Assembly (NCBI GenBank): GCA_937887565.1
Contig: CALABS010000050.1
Coordinates: forward strand, 1 to 19,201
Reading direction: 5' to 3'
Source of the DNA: an uncultured Rhodospirillaceae bacterium
Lineage (GTDB): Bacteria; Pseudomonadota; Alphaproteobacteria; Rhodospirillales; Magnetospirillaceae
Length of the DNA: 19,201 nt
Below are positions 4,840-13,347 of this stretch, piece after piece. The first letter of the stretch is position 1, and every line of letters starts with the position of its first letter. A program made the position numbers and the translations under genes. The notes under the pieces were generated by a model. It ran no database searches. It saw only the letters and a list, made by a program, of their open reading frames with translations, and was not told the origin of the DNA.

Positions 4840-5792
4840 TAGGCCTGCCGGAGATAAACGCGGACATTTTAGAAGCCGCAGTAACAGGCAACCCAGAAGC
4901 GCTAAGCGTCCATCTTGCGATCGTTGAGCGGGATGTTCTGATCGCAGGCCACTCAGTCAAGATTCACTGCCATTGCCTCGCCGTGGACGGCAATGGTCGC
5001 ATCCAGTTGCGTCGCCTCGCCGAGTTCATGAGGAACTCGGCGGCTGACTACGCGTTGCCGCGATCCAAGGTCGCGGAAGCGAAGGCACGCGACGCCAAGT
5101 TCAACAGCACAGAGGCAATCGCCGAGTTGGTCGAACGGGCTAAGCGTTCCTTCACCGACCTAGCGAAGACGGGCGAGGGCGGAGAAATGCTGCTCTTCAT
5201 GCTGGCGGAGCGGTTTCTCAAGCTGCCCCAGATCCTATGCAAGATGGATTTGAAGACCGATGGCCGTCTGCATTACCATGGTGCCGATGGCGTCTACGCT
5301 GGTGTCACATCGGAAGGTGTGCTGAAACTCTACTGGGGCGAGTCTAAGATCTACGAGGACGCGGGCGATGCAATCCGATCCTGCCTCGGCTCACTGGCTC
5401 CCTACCTTATCGAGTTTGAGCATGAAGGCGCTGAGCGGGAGCGCGATCTTCTGCTGCTGAGCGACAAGGCGGATCTAAGCGATCCGACGCTCACTGCCGC
5501 CCTCAGGAAGTATTTCGACCGGTCGTCGCCTCAGTCGAACCGGGTCCGCTATTGCGGGCTGGCGCTAGTGGGCTTCGGAGTGCCTTTCTATCCTAAGAAC
5601 GACGCTCAGGCAGTGGCAGACGAGATCGCGAAGGCGGCACGCGAGGCGCTCGTCGACTGGCGGGAGAAGATCGGTAAGAGCCTTACCGTGAACAAGCTCG
5701 AAAGCCTCGAGATCGAGTTCTTCTGCATCCCTCTGCCGTCCGCGCAGGACTTTCGGGACGCATTCCTCGAGGCCATGGGATTGAAGAAATGA
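4830..5792 (+). CDS. hamA: HamA, Hachiman defence nuclease (DUF1837)
   Basis: This 320-aa effector of the Hachiman antiphage system shows the DUF1837 core: GEGGEMLLFMLAERFLKLPQ (115-134), LCKMDLKT (136-143), then HGADGVYAG (150-158) and LYWGESKIYEDAGDAI (167-182). D153, E171 and K173 have the spacing of a PD-(D/E)xK-type active site, intact here. In studied systems HamA is a DNA-degrading nuclease held inactive by HamB and released when HamB meets damaged or phage-altered DNA. The start is uncertain: ATG 4830 is chosen, while in-frame TTG 4809 adds seven residues; neither has a good ribosome site. Its stop overlaps the hamB start in ATGA (5789-5792), so the two are translationally coupled. 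Composition is less GC-rich than in the flanking plasmid genes. Confidence 0.93.
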   Translation: MGVVGLPEINADILEAAVTGNPEALSVHLAIVERDVLIAGHSVKIHCHCLAVDGNGRIQLRRLAEFMRNSAADYALPRSKVAEAKARDAKFNSTEAIAELVERAKRSFTDLAKTGEGGEMLLFMLAERFLKLPQILCKMDLKTDGRLHYHGADGVYAGVTSEGVLKLYWGESKIYEDAGDAIRSCLGSLAPYLIEFEHEGAERERDLLLLSDKADLSDPTLTAALRKYFDRSSPQSNRVRYCGLALVGFGVPFYPKNDAQAVADEIAKAAREALVDWREKIGKSLTVNKLESLEIEFFCIPLPSAQDFRDAFLEAMGLKK

Positions 5793-8410
5793 GCCTCGGA
5801 GATCTTCAGGCTTGGCTGCTCGAGGAAGGCGTGCGCGACGACTTGGCCAAGATCGTCCGGCTGACAGTCCGGTCCGAACTGGACAACCTCGCGGGGGAGG
5901 CCCACGAGGTTAGTGCGGAGGGTATTGACTGGCAGCGCCTCATCTTCGCAGGCAGTATCCTCGCCCGCTCAGAGGCCCGAACCGATCAAGAGGCCGCACT
6001 CAGGATAGCAGTCGCCGCGATCACTCTGACGGACGACAGGGGCGTGAGGGATGCGGGCGCTGTGCTGCTTGGCAAGCTATCCAATTTTCGGGCCGTCTCG
6101 CTGGCAGTTGATCGCGCCCTCGTAACAGGTAATCTCGACAAGCGGTTGGGGATCGCGCTTCGCCTTGAGGCCCTGCGTCGCGAAATGGATCGTTCAGTCC
6201 TCGTCGAGACCACCGGAAAGTGGATGCAGTTGAATGACTTCCAACAGCGGTTCTGGACGAATGCCTCGCGGGCTAGATGGCTTTCGGCATCGGCGCCCAC
6301 CGCCTCGGGCAAGACCTTCTTGGTATTGCAATGGCTCGTCGATCAGCTCGGTGCGGGCGAGGCTGCGGTAGCCATATACCTCGCCCCTACCCGGGCGCTC
6401 GTCTCGGAGATCGAAACGAATCTGCAGAATCTCCTGGGTGACGCGAAGGGCATTGAAGTGTCTTCGTTGCCCTTGCGCGGCAAGTACGACGCGGCGCGTA
6501 CTGGCGGCTCTCGGATCGTGCTCGTTCTGACGCAAGAGCGGATGCACCTCCTTGCCAATGTTTTGGGCGACGCTTTCTTCGTCGATCTTCTGATCGTGGA
6601 CGAGGCCCACAAGATCGGCGACGACGGACGGGGCGTCATCCTGCAGGATGCGATCGAGCGCGCGTCGCGCACAAATCCCATGATGAAGCTCGTCTTCATA
6701 AGTCCGGCTACCCAGAACCCGGAAGAGCTCCTAGCGGATGCACCAGAGGGCATCGAGACGGTAGCGGTCGACAGTGACGCCCCCACTGTCCTCCAGAATC
6801 TGCTGCTGGCCCGGCAAGTTCCGGGGAAGCCCAGGCGATGGACCCTGGAGACAAGACAGGCAGAGGCCACAATCCCAATCGGGTTGCTCGAGCTCGGGAA
6901 TACGCCCGCCAGCTTTATCAAGCGCCTCGCCTTTATCGCTGCCGCGGCCGGCGAACGCGGCGGCACGCTCGTCTACGCCAACGGCGCGGCGGATTCCGAA
7001 GACATAGCGGATTTGATCAGTCAGCTTCAGCCGAAGGCCGACCCAAAGTTTATTGATTCGGAGCTCGCCGCTTTGGCCGAGCTTGCCCGCAAGGGCGTGC
7101 ATCCAAACTTTCGGCTGGCGCCCTTGGTCGAGCGAGGCGTAGCGTTCCACTTCGGGAACATGCCATCGCTCCTCCGACTCGAAATCGAACGGCTGTTCCG
7201 GTCGGGAAAGATCCGTTTCCTCGTCTGCACGTCGACACTAGTGGAGGGCGTCAACCTGTCATGCCGCACGATCGTCGTGCGCGGCCCACGCAGGGGTAAA
7301 GGCCATCCCATGGAACCGCACGACTTCTGGAACCTCGCGGGTCGGGCCGGACGCTGGGGGGCCGAGTTCCAGGGTAACATCATCTGCATCGACCCGAACG
7401 ACCCGGTCGCATGGCCAAAGGGAGTTCCTCTTCGTTCAAGATACCCGATCAAACGGGAGAGTGATGCAGTGCTCGACCTCGGCGACGGGCTCCTCGACTA
7501 TCTAGCAAAGCGAGGCGAGCGGACCCTATCGGATATGGAAGGCAGTGAGGAGTTCGAGCAGGTCGGTGCCTACCTTTTAACGTCCTACATGCGCCTAGGG
7601 TCAATTTCTCAGGCAGATCTCGCCAAGCGGCACGCCCCTGCCTTCATCGCGAGGCTCGACGATGTGCTGCGGGGTCTTGCAAGCCAGCTGGACATTGATG
7701 CCGATCTGGCAGCCCGCCATCCGGGCGTCAGCCCCGTCGGACTACAGCGCCTGCTGGACACCTTCAGGTCATATGAGGGCGACCCTGAGAACCTGCTGCC
7801 AGCCGAGGTGGCGAGTGATGACAGCTATGACCGCTTCGTCACGATCATGCGCCGGATCAATGCGAGCCTGTTTCCGGCGTTCGAGCCCGAAAGCCGCATC
7901 AAGCTCTATGCCTTGATCGTCTTCCAGTGGCTGAAGGGCCAGTCTCTGGCGGAGATTATCCGCAGGAATATCGCGTGGCACGTGGAGGTCAAACGCTCCT
8001 ATAGGCTGCCAACGCTCATACGCGACACCATGGCCCTAGTTGAGCAAATCGCGCGCTTCAGAGCGCCGAAGTACTTGTCGGCCTATATGGACGTATTGCA
8101 CTTACATCTCAGGTCGATCGGCCGAGAGGACTTAATAGACCACGGACTGGACATCGGCACGCAGCTTGAGTTCGGCGTATCCTCCCGAACGCTGATCTCG
8201 CTGATGGAACTTGGCTTGTCCCGCATGAGCGCCGTCGCCCTGTATGAGAAGATCGCACGCGACGATCTTGGACAGGAAGAGTGCCGCAAGTGGGTCGTCG
8301 AACGCGCCGATCAGCTCGGCGGCATGGAAATACCGGCTGTCATTATTAGAGAGCTGCGCGAGCGGCTGCTTGTGATCAACGATGCCGGACCTGCGGAGGC
8401 GACTGAGTGA
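5789..8410 (+). CDS. hamB: HamB, Hachiman superfamily 2 helicase
   Basis: This 873-aa sensor helicase shows all the main SF2 motifs: Walker A APTASGKT (169-176), Ia APTRAL (199-204), DEAH (271-274), SPAT (305-308), a C-terminal RecA fold with LVCTSTLVEGVNL (478-490), and motif VI NLAGRAGR (515-522). The Ski2/HamB-like order, a long alpha-helical N-terminal region (1-150) before motif I and a helical C-terminal half (540-873) fit the HamB family in length and layout. In characterised Hachiman, HamB binds HamA, translocates on DNA and frees the nuclease. It overlaps hamA by 4 nt, and its stop is only 17 nt before the next small gene, so three genes form one transcription unit. Confidence 0.94.
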   Translation: MSLGDLQAWLLEEGVRDDLAKIVRLTVRSELDNLAGEAHEVSAEGIDWQRLIFAGSILARSEARTDQEAALRIAVAAITLTDDRGVRDAGAVLLGKLSNFRAVSLAVDRALVTGNLDKRLGIALRLEALRREMDRSVLVETTGKWMQLNDFQQRFWTNASRARWLSASAPTASGKTFLVLQWLVDQLGAGEAAVAIYLAPTRALVSEIETNLQNLLGDAKGIEVSSLPLRGKYDAARTGGSRIVLVLTQERMHLLANVLGDAFFVDLLIVDEAHKIGDDGRGVILQDAIERASRTNPMMKLVFISPATQNPEELLADAPEGIETVAVDSDAPTVLQNLLLARQVPGKPRRWTLETRQAEATIPIGLLELGNTPASFIKRLAFIAAAAGERGGTLVYANGAADSEDIADLISQLQPKADPKFIDSELAALAELARKGVHPNFRLAPLVERGVAFHFGNMPSLLRLEIERLFRSGKIRFLVCTSTLVEGVNLSCRTIVVRGPRRGKGHPMEPHDFWNLAGRAGRWGAEFQGNIICIDPNDPVAWPKGVPLRSRYPIKRESDAVLDLGDGLLDYLAKRGERTLSDMEGSEEFEQVGAYLLTSYMRLGSISQADLAKRHAPAFIARLDDVLRGLASQLDIDADLAARHPGVSPVGLQRLLDTFRSYEGDPENLLPAEVASDDSYDRFVTIMRRINASLFPAFEPESRIKLYALIVFQWLKGQSLAEIIRRNIAWHVEVKRSYRLPTLIRDTMALVEQIARFRAPKYLSAYMDVLHLHLRSIGREDLIDHGLDIGTQLEFGVSSRTLISLMELGLSRMSAVALYEKIARDDLGQEECRKWVVERADQLGGMEIPAVIIRELRERLLVINDAGPAEATE

Positions 8411-8427
8411 CGTGTAAGGAGTCGGAG

Positions 8428-8715
8428 ATGGCTAGAAAAATTGCCGTGACGCTCGGCCCCATGTACTTCGATAAAAAGGGGGACGCCGTCGCCTACCTAA
8501 ATGCGATGCTTAATAAATATGATGTCGGTGATCGGGTCAGCGCGGCTGATGCTGTTGTGCTGGAGGCTGCCTTAGCCCGTCATCCAGAAGCCAAGGAGAA
8601 GATCGGTACCGGCGTGAAGGATTTTAGCGTGCGAAGCGCTGAGTTCGGGACCAAGTGCTTCTGGGTGAATAGAACAGACGGCACGACGGTAAAATTCTCA
8701 CATAGGGCCATCTGA
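8428..8715 (+). CDS. DUF3223 (DeCL-type) small protein attached to the Hachiman operon
   Basis: This 95-aa protein fits DUF3223: KIAVTLGPMYFDKKGDAVAY, L(N)KYDVGDRVSAADAVVLEAAL, ARHPEAKEKIGTGVKDFSV, then GTKCFWVNRTDGTTVKFSH. This resembles the domain at the C-terminus of plant Pol IV/V largest subunits and of DeCL/DOMINO proteins. The chosen ATG has AAGGAG six bases upstream. A GTG at 8407 overlapping the hamB stop would give 102 aa. No catalytic residues are evident; the family is thought to contact RNA or nucleic acid, without firm proof in bacteria. Its position directly after hamB suggests a Hachiman accessory or immunity partner, but it is not part of the described two-gene system. Confidence 0.78.
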   Translation: MARKIAVTLGPMYFDKKGDAVAYLNAMLNKYDVGDRVSAADAVVLEAALARHPEAKEKIGTGVKDFSVRSAEFGTKCFWVNRTDGTTVKFSHRAI

Positions 8716-8773
8716 AAACATCTCTGGCCGCCCGCTGCTGGCGCACGGCGGCAGGCTCGATCAATGCCACTGA

Positions 8774-8808
8774 ACCCTAAGCCGACCTCGGGAAGGTCCG
8801 CTTAGGGT
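8774..8808. terminator. Long palindrome between convergent operons, likely bidirectional terminator
   Basis: ACCCTAAGC-C-GACCT and AGGTC-C-GCTTAGGGT face each other over a 5-nt loop: 14 of 15 positions pair, with one C-C mismatch. It lies between the DUF3223 stop (8715) and the helicase stop (8833), where both transcripts need to end. Neither side has a strong T-run, so it may act as a stabilising or Rho-assisted 3' end. Confidence 0.6.
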
Positions 8809-8832
8809 CAATGTCTTCGAAAAGGCCGACCT

Positions 8833-10815
8833 TCAAACGTTGGCCGCATCGGGCGCGACACACTCAATGATGAGCCAGTTTCTCTCCCGCATCTGTTTAA
8901 GCGTGGCGGCTGTGAATGCGTCCTTACGCATGGCAAGGCAAAGTAAATGTGACGGCCTCGTCATTGCGACGTAGTGCAATTTAAGACGTTCCTTGAGCGC
9001 CTCATCTTCTTCCATATTGTCCAAACCCGGTTTGGGACGTTTACCGACCAGCCACGGAATAAGCTTTTTGAGGTGATGGGTTCTATTATAGCTCTCCAGC
9101 ACCAGTGTTGCGGTGTGGGTTTCACCTTTTACACTATGGATAGAACCAAGCCTGATTGAAACCTTTGGTTCGTTGTGTGGGTAGCGAAACAAGTTCGTCG
9201 CGTTCTTTCGTGCGCCGCGCTCCTCCAGCGGCACTTCACCGTCGGCCCATCCTAGGAACTCTGTCGCCCATGGTTCTTTGATTTCACAGCCCGCGACGGC
9301 TTCGCCGATCGCCAGCACCTCAGGCATGAAGTGGACGGTCCAGACCTCCTTTGAGAGTTCGCAACGCGAGCTGATCAGACGGTCGAGAAGATCGCCGTAC
9401 CGCTTGCGGGCACTGTCGTCCGGTAAACGCTCCAGCAGGTAACGATTGGCGCTCTTCCGAAGAGCTGTAGGCACCTCCGCTCCAGCCATCCGGACGAGAT
9501 GCAAGATGCCCTCAGCGCAGTAGTTAGCTATGGGATGTGTGTTCCGCGATGCCACCAGATCCAGCCGCGCGCGGGCAAAGTACTGTACAAGTGAAGTGGG
9601 TTTAGGTTGCTTCCCTGCAACATCCGGATCGTAACCCGGAGCATAATGTCCCATGAAGCGCGGAAGATGATCGGTCTTCTCCGATTTATGAACGCCAGCT
9701 ACTGCTGTGAATTCGCCTCGCACCAAAACTTCCTGAGAAAACGTGTCTATCAAGTGCTGGGCATAGGCGGAAAGGACACCGAGCACCGAGGTGTCGTCAA
9801 ACAGGAACAGTACACTCTGACAGCCATCATGCTTTACGCGGCTCGTGCTTGGCCCTTGCCCCGCAAGCCTTTGGGGACGAACACCGAGCGGGTCCGCGTG
9901 GTCGGCAATGACTTGCCCGAACCTAAAGCTGTTCGGCAGGTCGGTCTTGTTCGGTCCGGGGAATGTGTCTGTGATGGCGCCGGTCTCTCCAGTGTGACGG
10001 TAAATCGCTTGATTCGAGTCACCAAACCGCTGGCGCACTACAGGGCCTTCGCCGTCGATAAACACGCGATGGAGGAAAGAAGATTGCAGTTCGCTGTTGT
10101 CCTGCACCTCGTCGATGAACACGACGGGAAATCGGCCGCGGATGATCTTGATCACATCAGGGCAACGGTCGAGCAGTTCGGCAGCCCAGACAAACATCTC
10201 GTCGAAGCAGTAGTATCCTGCGGCAGTTGACTCTCGGCACGCCTTGAGCATGTTTCGATATGTGTCAGTGCCGTTGGAAAAGATGCTCTTACCGCCTCCC
10301 GAAAAATCTGGCGCGGTGTAGTTCAAAAGCGGCCGTTCATGCTGCCGCTCAAGGTAACTCCGGGTATTCCAAGGAAGCCGGCGCCACCGGTCGCTCAGGG
10401 CGAGTTCTGTATCGATGGCCTTAATCGGCCATCCCTTTGAACGCAACCATGGGATTGCAAGAAACTCGTTCACGAACGAATGGATCGTGCCGACGAAGTG
10501 CGGGTGCCTAAGGAGAAGGTGTCCCGCGCTCGTTGAACTGAGGCGATCGCCGATTTCTGTTCGCGCCGCGTTGGTATGTGACAGGACGCAGATGCCCTGC
10601 CGCCGGGAGTTCCAGCGGTTTACTAAGATGGCCAGCTTAGCGACGAGCAAGGTGGTTTTGCCGCTTCCAGGGCAAGCTTCAATGTCGAGCGACTCGAGAG
10701 ACCGTATCACCTTAAGCCTTGGATCGGCACCGTCCGTTCCGCAGAATGCGTCCGACGGCAAGCGCATCACCGCGCAAGCCCATTTGATTTCCTGGTCGGA
10801 AATAGCCTCGAGCAT
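8833..10815 (-). CDS. UvrD/Rep-like superfamily 1 helicase, partner of the OLD nuclease (GajB-like)
   Basis: This 660-aa SF1A helicase has Walker A CPGSGKTT (48-55), Ia LSHTNAA (78-84), Ib GTIHSF (109-114), motif II VVFIDEVQDNS (231-241), III RFGDSNQAIY (263-272), V GSIHSVKGETHTATLVLE (557-574) and VI LHYVAMTRPSHLL (613-625). DNA-translocating ATPase activity is expected. It starts 13 nt after the OLD stop, with CAGGT as a modest ribosome site, so the two are co-transcribed. OLD nucleases of class 2 usually have such a UvrD/PcrA/Rep gene in tandem, as in the Gabija system, where GajB senses DNA or nucleotide depletion with GajA. At 660 aa it is longer than the roughly 500 aa of the type GajB, so 'Gabija-like' is safer than Gabija. 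Confidence 0.9.
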   Translation of the reverse strand: MLEAISDQEIKWACAVMRLPSDAFCGTDGADPRLKVIRSLESLDIEACPGSGKTTLLVAKLAILVNRWNSRRQGICVLSHTNAARTEIGDRLSSTSAGHLLLRHPHFVGTIHSFVNEFLAIPWLRSKGWPIKAIDTELALSDRWRRLPWNTRSYLERQHERPLLNYTAPDFSGGGKSIFSNGTDTYRNMLKACRESTAAGYYCFDEMFVWAAELLDRCPDVIKIIRGRFPVVFIDEVQDNSELQSSFLHRVFIDGEGPVVRQRFGDSNQAIYRHTGETGAITDTFPGPNKTDLPNSFRFGQVIADHADPLGVRPQRLAGQGPSTSRVKHDGCQSVLFLFDDTSVLGVLSAYAQHLIDTFSQEVLVRGEFTAVAGVHKSEKTDHLPRFMGHYAPGYDPDVAGKQPKPTSLVQYFARARLDLVASRNTHPIANYCAEGILHLVRMAGAEVPTALRKSANRYLLERLPDDSARKRYGDLLDRLISSRCELSKEVWTVHFMPEVLAIGEAVAGCEIKEPWATEFLGWADGEVPLEERGARKNATNLFRYPHNEPKVSIRLGSIHSVKGETHTATLVLESYNRTHHLKKLIPWLVGKRPKPGLDNMEEDEALKERLKLHYVAMTRPSHLLCLAMRKDAFTAATLKQMRERNWLIIECVAPDAANV

Positions 10816-10828
10816 TTTGGACCTGCCG

Positions 10829-12883
10829 CTAAGCTAACGCGTCCGCGGGGGCTCGGGCATCAGCAGGCTTCGCTGGGGTCGTCGCGCTTTTCGGTGCGTT
10901 AAACGGTTCCGTCACATGGACAATCGCTTCCACTAAGTAGGGCGGTAGAAGCTCGCGCAGGCTTTCGGGTGTCAGCTTTCCGCCCCTCAGCGCACTTTCA
11001 AGCAATTCGGAAAGGTATTGAGCAGTCGTCGGCTTAGAGACGGGGTTGGATACTGCCAGGGGCCCGTAGATGCGCGAGCAAATCTCATCTTTGGACAGTC
11101 CCATCTCTACGAGCGCATCGTATTCCTTTTCTGCTGCCTCGCTTTCCTCCTGCTCCTTCACCTTTTTCGCGTTGATCTTATCATCGGTGCCCGCGAGCGC
11201 GACGGCGATATGTACCCACTTAGCAAGCCCGAAGTAGGCCAAATCGTATTCAAGGGTCCACTCGTTTGCGACGAAGGTGCGGACGCGCTGCTCGTTGGCC
11301 TTGTCACGGATTTGCACGCGCCTCTCCTCAAGGCCGTTATCCTTGAAGTCGCTCTTGACCCTCCAACGCCGCTTTGATTCCGGCAACAGTGGAATCGGTT
11401 CGCCTTCCTTGATCTTACCGAGGATCATGGGCGCGCATTCGGGCATCACATCCATGTCGGTGATGCAGGCGACGGGGATGCTGATCTCCCCGCCAATCTC
11501 CGGCTTCTCCCGCATGAAAATACGTCCGTAGCGGCTTAAGCCAACGCCGCCGACGTTCACCACCGACACGCCGTATTGCTCGAAATTCCGGCCAATGAGC
11601 CGCGCGATGACGGGTAACAGGATGTTCTCGGCGTCGCCTTCAACAATGACCACGCCACGAGCAAAGAACAGGTTCGCCTTGGTTACGTCGAGGAATCGCC
11701 CGAGGAAGCGGTAGTCTGAGCGGGTTAGCTTGGTTTGGCCTTCGGCCATGGAGTAACCGCGGCCATCCCGCAATAGGACAAGATTGTCGAGCTTCACCTC
11801 CGACGTGAGGTTTGGGCTGTGGGTCGTTACGATGATCTGGATATGCTGCTCGTCAACCCGCTTCTTCTCCGCCTGGGCCTGAAGGAACGCCATAAGTCGA
11901 AGCTGCCGTTGGGGATGCAGGTGGGCTTCCGGTTCCTCGATGATGAGCAGAGGAAAACCATCCACCTCCGTACCGAGAAGCAGAAGCTCGCACGCCATAA
12001 AGAGGATGTTGTTCGACCCCAGGCCCCTGCAATGCGCGCCTTCGGGGATGTCGGCGTCGCCGAGGTTCACTTCCAACTTTTCGAGGAGTTGGCGCAGCCG
12101 GGTGCTGTCGTCGCGATTGCTGCTGATGCGCACACGAGCATTCAGCGCGTCGCCGCTGAACGAGAGGGGCTGAAGATAATCCTCATTGAGCTTCTTGCGG
12201 GTGCCTTTGACGCCGTGGGAGTTCTCCATCAGGTGGCTGGTGTAGTCGCCGAGCCCAAGCATGCTCAGGGTCGACGGATCAACTAGCAGATTGGCCTTGG
12301 GGTCAAACTTCTCCCCGTGATCCCTGATCTCTTTTGTGTGTTGGAGGATCTGCGAGAGGCGCGATCCCCGTCCTGCCGACATCGCGCGCTCAGCGTCGCG
12401 CAGTGGGCGCAGATAGGTCGCCTGCAACATGAAGCGCGCGCCCGCGTCGAGCAAGGGGCCATCGGCCTTCTCGCCTGTGCGCCATTCGATCGGCATGAAC
12501 CTACGGGCGGGACCATCGTTTTCCGCGCGCCGCGCGACCCATGTCAAAATCAGAACCGTTTCAAGGGAATCACTATCGAGATAGGTCAGGTATTCAGCAA
12601 AGGTGCTCCGATCGGCTTTGGTCAGGCCGGAGAATGTGAGCCGGATAGTGATTTCGCTGGCGCGCTCGCCAGATGGCGCATGATGGAAATCGGTGGGTTC
12701 GAGCCGCATTGACTCTTGATCGCGAGTGCCGAGCACGAACCGCAGCGCATCGATAACAGCAGTCTTCCCAGCATCGTTTTCTCCAACGAGCGCGGTCAGG
12801 CCCGGCTTCAACGAAAGCTGAAATGCGTTGTCGCTGGTGCCGAAGAGGCGAAAGTTATCGATCCTAATTTCAGAAATGAACAT
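10829..12883 (-). CDS. OLD-family ATP-dependent endonuclease, class 2 (GajA-like)
   Basis: The 684-aa protein joins an ABC-type ATPase to a Toprim nuclease. Walker A is GENDAGKT (34-41), the signature region lies around LGSNNILFMACELLLL (288-303), Walker B is PLLIIEEPEAHLHP (311-324) and the H-switch TTHSP (353-357). The Toprim part has VIVEGDAEN (412-420, E415) and ITDMD (474-478, D476 and D478), followed by a charged helical tail and an Ala/Pro-rich end. OLD proteins nick or cleave DNA with metal ions. GajA acts as a sequence-specific nicking enzyme regulated by nucleotides and assembles with the helicase GajB. The start has GGGAGG seven bases upstream, and a TATAAT element precedes it. It lies in tandem with the helicase gene and converges on the Hachiman operon. 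Confidence 0.9.
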   Translation of the reverse strand: MFISEIRIDNFRLFGTSDNAFQLSLKPGLTALVGENDAGKTAVIDALRFVLGTRDQESMRLEPTDFHHAPSGERASEITIRLTFSGLTKADRSTFAEYLTYLDSDSLETVLILTWVARRAENDGPARRFMPIEWRTGEKADGPLLDAGARFMLQATYLRPLRDAERAMSAGRGSRLSQILQHTKEIRDHGEKFDPKANLLVDPSTLSMLGLGDYTSHLMENSHGVKGTRKKLNEDYLQPLSFSGDALNARVRISSNRDDSTRLRQLLEKLEVNLGDADIPEGAHCRGLGSNNILFMACELLLLGTEVDGFPLLIIEEPEAHLHPQRQLRLMAFLQAQAEKKRVDEQHIQIIVTTHSPNLTSEVKLDNLVLLRDGRGYSMAEGQTKLTRSDYRFLGRFLDVTKANLFFARGVVIVEGDAENILLPVIARLIGRNFEQYGVSVVNVGGVGLSRYGRIFMREKPEIGGEISIPVACITDMDVMPECAPMILGKIKEGEPIPLLPESKRRWRVKSDFKDNGLEERRVQIRDKANEQRVRTFVANEWTLEYDLAYFGLAKWVHIAVALAGTDDKINAKKVKEQEESEAAEKEYDALVEMGLSKDEICSRIYGPLAVSNPVSKPTTAQYLSELLESALRGGKLTPESLRELLPPYLVEAIVHVTEPFNAPKSATTPAKPADARAPADALA

Positions 12884-12939
12884 AGCCTAGCCTCCCGGAA
12901 CGGAATTTTAGCTAGCAGACCAGAATTTCCGCAACTTGA

Positions 12940-12945
12940 ATTATA
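12940..12945 (-). promoter_or_regulatory. -10 element of the OLD/helicase operon promoter
   Basis: A perfect TATAAT on the minus strand lies in AT-rich sequence, about 57 bp before the OLD ATG, giving a leader of roughly 45-50 nt. No good -35 is found at 17 bp; TTGTAG lies 21 bp upstream. The -10 is clear but the full promoter is not. Confidence 0.4.
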
Positions 12946-13114
12946 TCCTATATCTGATAAAAATCGCTACAATCTAGGAACGAAATCTCGATTTCCGCTT
13001 CAGTTGTCCCAAGGATAGCATGATCGCGCGGATCGGTACCGCCAATTCGAGTGACGCAAGTTACCTCTACAGCGTCTGCTTTCCACGGAGCACCGAACGG
13101 CCGCTCGTGGCAGA

Positions 13115-13271
13115 TAGTGTTGAAAAATTCCCTGACGAGTGCTATGCAGCCATTTTTGCGCAATAATCGATCAATCCTACAACCTTCAAAGCGATATCAC
13201 TGCGCACCATGCTCGAGACAAGACGGAAAGTTTCTTGTTTCGGCAGGCTGGAGAGTTTTTCAACACCATCG
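13115..13271. repeat. Inverted-repeat pair, possible IS or MITE remnant
   Basis: ATAGTGTTGAAAAATTCCC near 13115 faces GAGAGTTTTTCAACACCAT near 13251-13269, about 16 of 19 positions pairing. Ends of the type GTGTTGAAAAA(C/T)TC are common in insertion sequences. The interior codes for nothing recognisable, and no target duplication is obvious. Confidence 0.35.
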
Positions 13272-13304
13272 GCGCATAGCCGCCGATCCGGCTGCCCAGG
13301 GTAA

Positions 13305-13347
13305 CGGATTTACGGAAAGCCGGCGATCCGCCGGTGCGGATCGCCGG
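13305..13347 (-). terminator. Strong hairpin downstream of DUF2493; copy B of the dispersed repeat
   Basis: CCGGCGATCCG (13320-13330) pairs perfectly with CGGATCGCCGG (13337-13347) over a 6-nt loop. On the minus strand it is followed by CTTTCCGTAAAT, a weak U-run, 12 bp past the DUF2493 stop. It suits a terminator. Bases 13305-13330 match 1979-2004 in inverted orientation with two mismatches in 26. Confidence 0.6.

Noticed and set aside
12948..13163. 71-codon minus-strand frame containing EFFNTI
   Set aside because: No ribosome site and no recognised family; the phrase comes from the inverted IS-like end. I cannot exclude a decayed transposase fragment.
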